64,000 nt of DNA. Source: Forficula auricularia (taxonomy: Eukaryota; Arthropoda; Insecta; Dermaptera; Forficulidae). A program made the translations under genes and the position numbers. The notes under the pieces are model-generated. The model saw only the letters and a list, made by a program, of their open reading frames with translations. It was not told where the DNA came from and searched no databases. Where the stretch lies: assembly GCA_024734495.1 (NCBI GenBank), contig JALMQS010000326.1:697091-761090 (forward strand), in the 5' to 3' direction. Of the stretch, positions 47,401 through 63,320 are shown in pieces (position 1 is the stretch's first letter; each line of letters starts with the position of its first letter).

Positions 47401-50400
47401 TGGCCGAAAAACCTCGAAATTTTCGGACTTTTACCAATGTTTTGCTTATAACCCCAAAACAGTCCATATTTTGTAAATAACCGTTCTATACTAAATTAAA
47501 GAGGACAAAATTTCACATCGATTAAAAAAAAAATTGGAAAATTGGTCCAGTAGTTCGATTTTTTATGGGATCCAAAAACAGCCCCTGGATCACTTTTGAA
47601 TATTCCAAAAACTCGCACCTTTTTCGATTTTTTCCCATTTTGACCACGAAGAAGCACGTTTTTGACAAAGATCACTCTAGACATTTTTAAATTAGATTAA
47701 ATTTGCTACAATTAAAATAAAGTTTCATCTTAATTGGATAATGGTAACCCGTGTCGCAATAAGGTTGAAGTTTTGAAAAAATCCCAATTTTTCCTACATA
47801 GAATGAAAATCACTCATCCTAGAAAATTGATTCCTATCTCATTCTCTAGGAAATTTTATTTACTTGAACATTTACTTGGACCACATTTTTGTTAAAACTC
47901 GTAGATTTATAAAAATCCAGTATTTTCCAGACAGGATATGATCCGAATCCTCAAAAATGTTGTTTGCTCGCCATCTCTCGACTGAGTTAAAACCTTCCGG
48001 TTTACCGTATCGTGTGTGTGCTTCAGTCTGCACAGGTACACGTTTTCGGTTTACCTGACAGGTAACCGGAACGTGTGTGGCCGCCCTTAGCCATATTTAA
48101 GTATCATTTGTAAGCAAAATAAGCATAAAAGGAAGGGAAGGGGCTCCGCAGAAAACTACACTTCAAAACCCTTTATTATCTTGTGAAAGTGAAAGGTATT
48201 CTCATTGTGTCATATCTTTCATGATTTCTTTGTTCAAGAAGCCTTTATTCTTTTGAGAGGTATAGACACCTTTGGCCAAGGGATCTTCTTGGGTAGAATG
48301 GCCGGAGGCAGATAGTTTTTAACCGACTTCAAAAAAAATAATTTTTAAGAAAAAAATAAAAACCGACTTCAAAAAATTAAATGCAACAAATAAAATACAC
48401 TAAAATGTATAAAATAATTATTATCTTATTTAGTTACAACTAAACGACGAAATATTAACATGAAATTACTTTTTGAATTCGGTGCCAAACAAAACTATAC
48501 CTATAAGCGAGCGTACCCACCAAACGTACTAAGTAGGATCCGTCGAGTGCGATTCATAAAAGGTATATGTTTGGCACCGACTTAAAAAAGTAATTTCATG
48601 TTAATATTTCGTCGTTTAGTTGTAACTAAATAAGATAATAATTATTTTATACCTTTTAGTGTATTTTATTTACAGTTACTTTCTGTATTTCCTGAAGATG
48701 GGTTGATAGCCCGAAATATATATATTGAAAAAGAAAAAAAATTTTATATCTTTTAATTTTTTAATTTTAATGTGAAATAAGTGTCCCAGTATCCTTAACT
48801 CATAGTAAATCCATATTAAATAAAATATTTATTTACTCTTATCTTTATGTATTTTATTTGTTGCATTTAATTTTTTGAAGTCGGTTTTTATTTTTTTCTT
48901 AAAAATTATTTTTTATTTTTTATTTTTAATGCAATCGAATGCAAGAAGGGCTGCACCAGTAAAGATGCAGCCCCTATGGATCTCGAAAGACCCTTGCATT
49001 GCCGAAGAGAAGGGAAAGTTGATTAAGTGAGAGGGTGTAGACGTAGGTGTTTATGCACTCGGGTTTTGAAGGTTTGAAGATTATATGTGCTGGGAAAGAT
49101 GGAGGCTGGAAGAGAGTTCCAGTTCCTTGAAGTCATGGGGATATACGTATTGGCGAATGAAGTGGTCCGGCACTTTTCTAATTTGACCGCGAAAGAGTGT
49201 TGGGAGTCGTCAAAACGCGTGCTACGTGCAAAGCATGCTTTGGGGGGAATTATTGATTTTATCTCATCGCCACAGAGGACATGTTTCATTCCAAGACAGG
49301 TCAGATGCGACAGAGACGCCCAACATGGATGGGCTGTCACACATTTTCAGGGTATTCGAATCGAAGTGAACATCAGGGAAATTTTTATTTTCGCGCCTAG
49401 AAATTAGACAACATTGAGTCTTGTTTTCATTAAAGTTAACTAAATTTTTGAGAGCCCCATTTATTCAGTTTGTCTAGTCGAGAGTGATTGAGGAGGAAAC
49501 ATTGTTTCGATTATTCGGGAGTGAGGGTTTGCCGTGCAGAGTGCTATCGTCGGCGTAACAATGAGTGGGGTTTGACGTTTGATCGCTAAGGTCGTTTATA
49601 TAAATTAGGAAGAGTGTGGGGGAGATTACAGAGCCTTGGGGAACACCAGCGTTTGTGGAGAACGATTCAGATGATATTCCATCCACCACAACTTTGATAC
49701 TACGATTTATCAGAAAGCTTTCTATCCATTTGTGAAGTGTTGGTGTGAATCCAATTGGCTGTCAGTTTGGCAAGAAGATTTTTGTGCCAAACTTGGTCAA
49801 AAGCTTTTGAGATATCTAGGGCTATAGAGAGGGTTTCTTTTCCGGCCTCGTAGAATTTTGTTCCAGGTGTGGGTGACATAGGTTGAGATGTCGCCTGTGT
49901 AACGATTTTGTCTAAATCCATATTGCCTATCGTGAAGTTGAAGTCCACCCTTCTTTTGATCTATTCCTCCTTCTCTTCGGTAATGCAGGGTTCTTTCAAG
50001 ATTCATAGAGGCTGCATCTTCCTAGTGCGCCCCTCTTTGCATTAAAAAAAGAAAAAAAAAAGTAAGAGGATCCTACCGACAGATTTTTAACTTTTTGCCA
50101 AGGTGCGTGCACACACTCACATGACGTCATGGTAGTAACAACAAAACAACTATTAAGATAAATAAACATAAATATAAATTTCCAAAGTTCCTTTTGCCGA
50201 CGTGGGAAATACTGAATCGCTCCTTTATTTACGTTGAGCCCAAATTACTTTGCCCACAATTTATTTTCACGGTTCAAGGTTCAAAAAATAGTGAAAACTT
50301 CTTGAGAAGACTTTAACCGCATAAAAACAAGTTTCACTAAATTATGCCTAGCTACAACTTAGTATTGTTGGTACCTGTGTTAAATTTAATTTATGATATT

Positions 50401-50966
50401 GACCAAAAGCTGCAATTGTATCAATATCTATAAATGTCATATTTGCAATATCACTTAAAGGAATGCCTCGTGTCACCCATCCAAGAGAAGATAAAATTTC
50501 TTCAGGGATTGCTGATACATCTTCATATATCTAGAAATATATTTTAGCACATAATGATTTGAAATATTACTAGGATAATTATAAAAATAAGCTTTCGATT
50601 CTATAGTAAAAAAGAAAACTATTACCTACCTCTACTAGTTTCTCCCATATTATTTGAGCTTGTTCTTGGTTCAATTGTTCTGCTCCAAGATATTGAAGAG
50701 AATTAATCAAATCATGATTGCTTAAAGAATTTAGTTGTTCTATAGAAAACTTTGATCCTGATTTGGCTTTTATAACTTCCTCATAAGATAAACAAGAAAT
50801 ACCTGAAGAATAAATATTTTTTGTTTGTCAATACAGAATACACCATTGCAAGGCCGAACCGTTTTAAATTAAACACAAAATTCATACATAATGGAAAGGA
50901 AACAAAATTTATCAAAAAGCTTATTTACTTACTTTGAAGAAAGGACAGTAAAGTTAAGATAATCAT
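44489..50966 (-). CDS. Mesothelin/stereocilin-like secreted protein, probable GPI anchor
   Basis: Seven exons join in frame (5' to 3'): 50933-50966, 50630-50802, 50375-50530, 45165-45307, 44983-45103, 44783-44905, 44489-44686; 315 residues. It starts with a signal peptide (MIILTLLSFLQSISC). The body consists of short helical repeats with words such as FSIEQLNSLSNHDLINSL, GIPLSDIANMTFIDIDTIAA, FWLSNELSKIGCILGGLDPT and SIANIPEQTMEHLS, the L-G-x-L/I-P pattern of mesothelin, stereocilin and otoancorin. The end is NNSNAAL, then a hydrophobic tail FPYYITLLVFIF, as in GPI signals. Donors at 44982 (GTGGGT) and 44782 (GTGCGT) are less usual but keep frame. Intron 3 is 5 kb of transposons. In animals, relatives act in cell-surface adhesion; here the function is unknown. 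Confidence 0.7.
45703..46025 (+). mobile_element. LINE scraps, plus strand
   Basis: Broken frames give SDVFNKAIQKGLESYVPLK, SRNKDSKPWFG and [13 protein letters not shown], matching the linker and RT start of the LINE at 23634-25355. Confidence 0.7.
46425..47166. repeat. ACCGACTTC foldback repeat, copy 1
   Basis: Two mirror arms (46425-46590 and 46650-46815) with AACCGACTTCAAAAAATTAA, followed by AGGAGGAGGTTCTC-type sequence read on the minus strand near 47135-47160. I know this word as a very common insect repeat. No coding. Confidence 0.75.
47300..48000. repeat. Dispersed repeat R2, copy 1
   Basis: Contains CTCGCACCTTTTTCGA, AATGGTAACCCGT and CCTATCTCATTCTCTAGG in the same order as 59590-60180. 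Confidence 0.75.
48319..48910. repeat. ACCGACTTC foldback repeat, copy 2
   Basis: Same arms as 46425-46815, split on the right by insertion C2 (48672-48848). Confidence 0.8.
48672..48848 (+). mobile_element. Insertion C2 with hammerhead-like motif
   Basis: Exact 11-bp target duplication GTATTTTATTT (48661-48671, 48849-48859) inside the foldback repeat. Reads CTGAAGA 48692-48698, one T, GGG 48700-48702 pairing CCC 48710-48712, GAAA 48713-48716, then a self-complementary TA run. Its right end matches the arm of C1. Confidence 0.65.
48916..49935 (-). mobile_element. CR1/Jockey-like LINE fragment
   Basis: The minus strand ends in a hairpin-bearing 3' tail (GGGGCTGCATC/GATGCAGCCC style) near 48916-48985. 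Frames 49023-49340 and 49474-49689 give [33 protein letters not shown] and the RT active site YADDST. Frameshifted; the 5' part is missing. Confidence 0.85.
49936..50050 (+). mobile_element. LINE 3' end, inverted to its neighbour
   Basis: Plus-strand copy of the same LINE's last 100 bp (TCTTCGGTAATGCAGGGTTC to CTTTGCATTAAAAAAAG), joined back-to-back with the truncated 5' side of 48916-49935. Confidence 0.75.
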
Positions 50967-51399
50967 TCTTGAAATGCTTTTAGAATGATAACAAGGGCAA
51001 AATGTATGCAAGATTGAATCGAAAATTAAAATTAATCGAATTTAATTCCCAAGTCATTCGATTAAATATTTAAAATTAATTAAGAACTATTTTCTTTCAT
51101 TCTTTTACTCATCCATAAATAAATTTCCAATCTTCATAAATTAGATTCAAGCCGACACGATAAATCATGGCTTTATTCAAAAATTAAAAATGTTAAGAGT
51201 AGCATATTTATTTAATTTTTAAGGAATAAATGTAAGAGTGCGTTTTCTGTTTGATTTACGGTACATAATATGTATTTTATTTAAACAATTCGAGACTTTG
51301 CCTTTATTTTCCATCCCAACAGTGATTTTTGAGTTAACAATTGAATAAAGTTAACATTCATCTAATTTCATTCATTTAGAAAATAACTTATTTTTTTTT

Positions 51400-51569
51400 G
51401 GGGGGTCGGGTAGGCTAGGCGGTAGCAAGTCAGCCAGCTAACCAAGAGGACCCGAGTTCGATTCCGGCTCGAGGCATCCGGCTAAAATCTGACCCCCGAG
51501 GTAGAGACAAATTTAAAAATAAAAATAAATAGTATCGTAAATGGCTTATGGCTAACATGGCCAAAAAGC

Positions 51570-51601
<32 letters not shown>
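51400..51601 (+). mobile_element. tRNA-Ser-derived SINE, copy 2
   Basis: GGGTCGGGTAGGCTAGGCGG, B box AGTTCGATTCC, GTATCGTAAATGGC and a 30-A tail. Duplication AACTTATTTTTTT (51385-51397, 51602-51614). Confidence 0.88.
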
Positions 51602-51605
<4 letters not shown>

Positions 51606-51614
51606 TATTTTTTT

Positions 51615-54600
51615 AAGAAACGGTGGAATTTTAAATGATTTGAAAAGGAAAAAAAATAAAAAAATAAAGAAATAAAATAGATTGTATTTAATATTTTTAT
51701 TCTTGTTTCTAAATAATAATGTAAATAAACTTTTTTTTTTTTACATAGGATTTGATGTACATAAAAATGAGATAATGCAATGTACCGAATCACAGAAGAG
51801 GGGAGACGCAAAATATATTATATTTTTTATGAAATTTATATATTAAGAAAGAAATAAAATAATATTTAAATCATGTTTGATATATAATATAAGTATATAT
51901 ATATATATATATATCAAAAAATAAACATTTACAAGTGTACAAATATTCTACATTCATTTGCTTAATGTTTCTATTACATTACCGGTACGTTAAAAATAAA
52001 CTTCTATTTACACCAATATTCAAAAAATATCTTTTAGATTTTTTTTTTTTTTTTTTGTAATTTGAAATCGACCAATAAATGTTTAATTTAAAATCACATA
52101 ATATTCGAAAATTACCCGTTCTTTATTAGATCATACTTGATCCGCCCTCTCTATCATAGACTACAGATGCTGCTATTTCAGTCAATTCTCTCAAGTCCGT
52201 TTAATAATTTAGTCAAGTCAATAAACACATTTTATCAAAATAAGAAAATTTTAAGTAGTTTTAAATATTTTTTGAGAAAACAATTGTTATTTTATTTAAA
52301 GAGCAATTAATGCTATTATAGTATTTAATTTATTTATATTTGAATATGGAGTCTATAGTAGACACCGGAATGAAAGGCGAATATAATTTATATGTTTTAT
52401 ATATTGTTTATTTAATATTTGAAGCATAAATTTTTATTCATCATTAAAAAGTGAATAATTATAATTGTTAGTGATTCAAATTTTAGTTAGAAAATTAATA
52501 AGTTTTTTTTTTAATTCTCCCAAAACTTAAAAACTTAAATGACCATGTAATTATCCTTCAACTTCAAGAATTATTTGTTAAACAATTGAAATAAATTCAA
52601 TTAACTTTTTTATTTATTTAAATGGATTCACTGGTTAGACAAGCAGTGGTGGCCGAGTGTCTAATGAATATAATTAAATAAAAATAATTTAACGAGATTA
52701 TTATTTTATTTAAATTTTGTGACAAATAACCCTTTATGTAAAAAGAATATGAATAATTATATTAAAAATAACAAAAAATAATATATTACTCGTTTATTTT
52801 AGAGTTTTCCAAAAAAAATTTGAAAAATAATTTATATACATATATAATTAGATTTGTTTTAAACAAAATTTTTCATTACATAATATCCATATTTTAACAT
52901 TAACAAAAATATTTGGTTTAAAATAAAATAGTTAAGAAAGAATATTTAAAATTAAGCACAAGATAAATGTGAAAATAAAATTTTCAGATGACTTGCTTCA
53001 TTTTAATAATTTAAATTAGTTTACATTAAACAGAGTACAATGTGTTCAGCACCTGTAGGATTTTTGTGCATGTCAGAAGAATTTCGTTCTCTGCTTTATA
53101 TTGGTGTATTTAATTCCTTATTTTTATTGTACTTAAATTGCAAATAATTACTTAATAAGCTTTTAATGCATAATAAATATAAAAGCTTCTCAAACTTTTT
53201 TTAATTAGGAGAAAATTAATTAATTTTTTCCGACAATTGGAGTTTTTTATTTATGATTATTACACATAATTTTTGTAAAAATTTAGAAATTAAATAAAAA
53301 AAAAAAAAAAAATTAAACTGCTTTTACATAAAGACTAAAAAAAGTTTCTGCCACGTTTTTATTAATAAATAATAAGATATCAATACAAATATTTTATAAA
53401 AAGAATACCTAAATGATTTAATTGGACGTCATAACAAATGTTACTGGAAAAATGTTCCCAAAAAGTACAATGGGATGATCAATTAAAACATTTAATGGCT
53501 GTTTTTTATAAAATAACTGTATTTATTATTTATAATAATACAATCAAAAACATTATTTAATATAATAAGTTATCTTTAATTTCAATTTAAGATAATTTTC
53601 AAGTTAACCAAAACTTACTGCAATTTATTTGAAACTTAATGACTTAAAATAGCGTTAGACGCTAAGTATGTATAATAGATTTATTTCATCTACTTTTTAA
53701 AAAATATTTTTTAGTATTTTTTGTTTTTACTTTTTTTTTGTTTTTTTCTTTTTTGTTTTAACTTTTTTAAAAAGATTATTTTTGAACAGATAACAAACAA
53801 TGTTTATCATTTGAAGAGCAGAAAATATTTTTAAAATTAAATAATTTTTGAAGTTTTGTATTAACATAAAATAATATCTTTAAAGAATTAATGAAATACT
53901 GTAATATAAACTATATAAAAAAAAAAGAAAAAAAGATAGAGCTCTTAGAAAAACATTGAATGTTGCAGTGATACAAGATGCAAATGAAGAAAATATATAA
54001 ATTTTCAATTATTTTCCAGTTAATGAATGCCCAATTCGACTAAATTTTTCTTATTTTGTCAAGGTGGTTAGAATTAGAATCTGCTTAAAACATAATTTTG
54101 GTAGGTCTAGTTCTGTTACTAGTAATTAGAATAAAAGTAGAAAATATATGAACAAAAATAAAAAATTAGAACTTGGGAAATAATTTTTGTATTTTTAAAT
54201 TTTTATTTTTGCCTTAGAGTTGTCCATATATTTATCTAAATTTTTTATTTTCTAATAGACAACTAATAATGAATTTTAGCTTTCATACAATTAATCACCT
54301 AATATTATACCTGATAATAATAGGGATAATAATATAAAAACATTTTCCAAAACATGGTATTACTATGTACATAATAGATTTCTAGAATAGACTAAAATAC
54401 AAATAATAATTCAAAATTCATCAATGTAATAAATAACCAATTAAATTCGTTTCAATCACTTTATCGGAGGAAACAATATATTAAAATATTACCGTGATTT
54501 ATTTGGAAAATAAGATTCATTCTTTTAAAACTTTAAATTAAAAATAAAAAGTTCAAGTTAAAATTAATATACCCAATAGAAAAAATTTACTGATATAATA

Positions 54601-55026
54601 TAGGTGTAATATCCAAAAAGGATTAATTTTATTTCCTTTATCACCTTCATATAGACACAGCCAATATTCTATGGCAAAATTGCTGGCCTTTTCACTCTTA
54701 TTTACAACAAATTAATATAATAGTCAAAGAAAAGGAAGTGGTAAAATGTTAGTTAATGGAATATTCTAGAATATAATAACGTAGCTGAGTGAATTATTAA
54801 AAAATAAAATTTTAAACAAAGATTAAAGTTTATAATGTAAACTTTGGGTTAAATATTTGAAATGGCATTTGAAGAAAATTTTTTCTTTATATATATTTAT
54901 ATATATCGATAAATTTATCTATCCATACAAATTTATAAATATTAAGATAGATAAATAAATATATATAAACATAATGATATTTTGCTTAGGGTATATAAAA
55001 TAATTGGAACAATGAGTTTAACTACA
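51615..55026. other. AT-rich region downstream of FoxK
   Basis: 3.4 kb without gene or transposon. Probably includes a long FoxK 3' untranslated region. A (TA)n run lies at about 51893-51914 and several T/A runs elsewhere. Confidence 0.4.
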
Positions 55027-59545
<4,519 letters not shown>

Positions 59546-59589
59546 TTAAGAATAAAATATAAAAATATAAATTTTAATTTTTTTAGGTG

Positions 59590-60780
59590 ATCAAAGAAGC
59601 GCTAGTTGAAAATTGGAGTATTTTTTTTTGTTTTCTCAAATCCCAAAAACTCGCACTTTTTTCGATATATTCCCACTTTGACCATGAAAGAGCACGCCTT
59701 CGACAAAGACCACTCTATACATTTTTAAAATAAATTACAATTCAAACAAAGTTACATAATTGGAGAATGGTAACCCGTCCAGCAATGAGGTTGAAATTTT
59801 GAAAAACTCCAATTTTTTGCAAAAAATCGCAGTTTTTTCTTTATAAAATGAAAACCACTCATTCTAGAAACTTGAGTCCTATCTCATTCTCTAGGAAATT
59901 TTTTGATAAAACTCTTAAATTTATAGATATCCAGGATTTTCCATGACTGGATAGCTATGATCGAATCCTCAAAGTGTCATGGAAAATGCTAAAATAAGAA
60001 GAAGCTTGACCCAGACTTAGATATTGGTCGGAGAAAAAAAAACCTAAATGATGAAATTTATAGGAAATTTTATGAACTTTCATTTTTGCATAGGAAGGTG
60101 TACAAAGTTGACTCGATTTTCCAGGTCCATAAGGAAAAAATCGCCAAAACTCGAGATTTTTCACCTTTTACTTTATCAATACTAGCTTCTCTGGAGCAAA
60201 AATCGACCCATCAATCGCTCTCAGAACAAGCAGTAAACTAAGGGTCCTCGAACAAAAGACTACGGAACTGCTCGGACTCAATAAAGTCTAGAACAACGGT
60301 ATTCAATTAGAGTTTGAGGTTAAATAGCCTCATCAGAAGCTGCCGTAAGAAAAATGGTCCAAGAAACGTTTGAGTCAACAAAGTTTCTAGAAACAGAAAT
60401 CGAAAATCAAGTTCGGCTGAGTGGTTTTCATTTTATGAAGAAAAAACTGCGATTTTTTAAAATTTCAGTTTTCAAAGTTCATCCTTGAATTTACCATTAT
60501 CCACTTAAGGTAAACTTTGTTTAAATTGTAAAAATTTTGTCTAGTTTAAAAATGTACTGGAAATTGGTCTTTTGCCGAAAACGTACTCTTTTTTACTTGG
60601 TCAAAATGGGAAAAAATCGAAAAAAATTGAGGATTTTGGGATTTGCAAGAAAAAAATACTCAATTTTCGGCAAGCGCTGAAAAATTTGAACTTTGAACAA
60701 GTTGAAGTCGGAGAAAAAAAACTATTGACAAATTTGCCAGGAAATTTTGGGCTTTTTAAATTTGTAGGAAGATATTTTTA
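59590..60780. repeat. Repeat R2, copy 2 with inverted part
   Basis: 59640-59910 follows 47610-47870 closely. 60420-60660 contains the same words on the other strand (TTCATTTTATGAAG, CAAAATGGGAAAAAATCG), so the block folds back. No coding. Confidence 0.65.
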
Positions 60781-60844
60781 AAGGTTCCAGTAGTTTTCCG
60801 GTATAAGAAAAAAAAATCGCCAAAAAATGAGATTTTCTTGCTTT

Positions 60845-61275
60845 TTTACTTATGTGCAAAGCATGGGTAAAGTATTACCAATCGCTCTCGGGGCAAGCGT
60901 GGCTTCGGGGTCCGCCATGAACAGAGCTACGGAACCCATGGACTCAATTAAAGTCACAAATTGTAGTATTCAATTAGGTTGAATATTAGCACGTGACGGT
61001 TTTGCCAAAAATTACATGGGGTCTACTAAAATCCGAGAAGTCAAAAGGTGATTTTTACTTGCTCCGGCTCACAAAAGCATGGGTAAATGTTAATCGCTCT
61101 TCAGGCAAACAGTAAAGCTTCAAAGGTCCTCGAACAGGGCTGGAACCCATGGACTCGGGTAAAAGTACGGGAATTGTAGTATTCAATTAGGTTGAATTTT
61201 AGCACGTGACGGTTTTGTCAAGAACAAAGGGGTCTCGTCGAAGGCTTTAAAGTGCGATTTTTTCATTTAGTGCGT
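60845..61275. repeat. Two tandem units of about 210 bp
   Basis: GCATGGGTAAA, then AATCGCTCT, GGACTC and TATTCAATTAGGTTGAAT, ending GCACGTGACGGTTTTG, occurs twice in a row. A weaker third unit precedes at about 60190-60330. Confidence 0.7.
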
Positions 61276-61530
61276 GCGGATGGATGTTGTATATGTATGG
61301 ATCCTTAATATTATCGTTTTTGGCTTACACGATTTTTCACACGAATTACACCAAATTGAAATGAAATTGAAAAGCCTACCATTAGTTTTAGCAAATAGCG
61401 CTGATTAGTTTTTGGTACATATCGGCTAAACATTAGGCTGCACCATTTCAGTACTTTTTAGTTTTTTCAGCTATCTTGAAAATAGCTTCAACAATTGACA
61501 AATTTAATATCTAATTAATTTTAACCGGAG
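61200..61530. repeat. Dispersed repeat R1, copy 2
   Basis: Same words as 10220-10500, with many small differences. Confidence 0.65.
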
Positions 61531-61789
61531 ACTAAAGGTTAAATAAAGTTTTTAGTAAAATTATATTTTTAAAGTACTTTACTCTAGAGTAAGATGGTAC
61601 TTTTTTTAATTTTTTTAAATTCTTTAAATTATTCATTTGAAAGGATTTAATATAGCTTTCATTTAGCCTTGCTTAAGTAAGAATGGATAAACTTTATATA
61701 CCATGAAATGCTAAAAATTTGGGAAGAATTTTTATAGGCTGTATGTAACTACGTTGTTTTCTTATCCGTTACCTTTGCTTGAAGACGAA

Positions 61790-62530
61790 TGCGTCGATTT
61801 GATAAAAATATGATTGATTCTCATCTAGTACTTGAAGATAATCATTCATAAACCAAGTTTTTGACGTTTCGGTTTTATTGGCTAACCGTAATTTATAGCG
61901 AAATCGACTTTAAGCCAAAAACTAGCGATTGCTTTATAAATACGAAATATTTGGAATATCATTCTATATTGGATTTTGACGTTTCGGTTTTTTAACCAGT
62001 AACCGACGCTTGCTGAAGACATAGAAAATCGGCTTTAGCCAAAATAGCGATTGATTCTCATCTAAGTACTTGAATAATCATTATATTGGATTTTTGACGT
62101 TTCGGATTTGTCGCTAACCATTGCTGAAGACATAGAGAAATCGACTTAAAAATCCAAAATAGCCGCTCTGATTCTCATCTAATACTTAGGAATAACCATT
62201 TACATATTGGATTTTGACATTTCGGTTTTTATTGGTAACCATTGCTGAGGACATAGAGGAATCGGCTTAAAATAAAAAATAGACATCGATTCTCATCTAA
62301 TACTTGAGGAATAACAATTCTACATTAGGTTTTGACGTTTCGATTAATATTAGTAGCCATTGCTGAATATGGAAGGAATCGACTTAAAATCAAAAAGCCA
62401 TTCGATTCTTATCTATACTAGAGGAATAACTGTACGTCCAATTTTTGATATTTTGTCCATTAATGGCCTCTATTAAAGAAGCATTGAAGAATCGACTTAA
62501 AATCAAAAAGACTAAATTCTTTTTTGGTAA
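61790..62530. repeat. Degenerate tandem array, unit about 110-125 bp
   Basis: About six units, each with GATTCTCATCTAATACTT, TTGGATTTTGACGTTTCGG, CCATTGCTGAAGACATAGA and ATCGACTTAAAATCAAAA. Divergence between units is high. Not CRISPR: there are no constant short repeats with unique spacers. Confidence 0.8.
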
Positions 62531-63039
62531 GCAACTCAGTTGAGTTATTTTGCCGCCAAAAATTTAATTCTTTTTGATTCGTCAATTCTTCCACGTTGAG
62601 TTACCATCAGCTAGTCATATCAAAAATTAGAAATGCATCAAAGATTGTTCTCTACCAAGTATTGGAGAAATTGAAATCGATCGTTATTTTTTGATTTTTT
62701 GGAAGTCGTTTATCCGTATCGCCTTCGCTTTGCTCAATAATCAGAACGTCAAAAGCTAATGTAGAATTTGTTGTTTCTCAAGTAAATAAGATGAATCATT
62801 GGCTATATCACGTTTTTTGAATGGGTTTCTCTCCGTAATCGCCTGAAGCGTGGTTTTGGTAACGAGTGTCGAAGAAAATCCAGTGATGAATGGTTGTTCA
62901 CTCAAAATTGCTAAATGAAATTGTTTTTTGGAATTCAGCTGTCCATAAACTACAAATTGTAAAGTGATATCTGATTAATAATAAAGGAACTTAAACACTA
63001 TCATATTCCAAATGAATTTGGATAAGTTTGTAACGATCC

Positions 63040-63320
63040 GTTGCAGTTTATTTCATTTGTGCGACACGATTGTATGCTGTAACTGTATGGTTCGGATGGT
63101 TGTATGTTCATCTGCAGCCTGATTTTCCACCGTTACCAAGTTGAAATGAAGACAAACTGCCATTAGTTTGTAAAATGAAGCGCTGATTAAAGTTTTGGTA
63201 CATATCATTACAAATATTGGTACTTTATTTCAGTACTTTTAGTTTTTTCGTATCTTGAAAATGACTCAACTTAATTTTGATGTGAAATTGTATCCTAATT
63301 AAGTACATGAGACTTACAAA
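63040..63320. repeat. Dispersed repeat R1, copy 3
   Basis: Weak match containing CTGATTAAAGTTTTGGTACA and TCAGTACTTTTAGTTTTTTC. Confidence 0.5.

Larger units (their letters stand above)
46297..48086. mobile_element. Harbinger-like element with nested repeats
   Basis: Ends GGCCGGCCACACACGTTCCG and complement (CGGAACGTGTGTGGCCGCCC), target TTA (46294-46296, 48087-48089). The interior holds an ACCGACTTC foldback repeat and a block shared with 59590-60180. No transposase frame. Confidence 0.75.

Noticed and set aside
47496..47684. Small frame with FVKNVLLRGQNGKKSKKV
   Set aside because: Lies in dispersed repeat R2, and a similar word recurs at 60572-60660 in the repeat's other copy; no start or splice context.
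61790..62530. CRISPR array
   Set aside because: Repeated parts are long and variable, there are no unique spacers of equal length, and the context is a eukaryotic genome.
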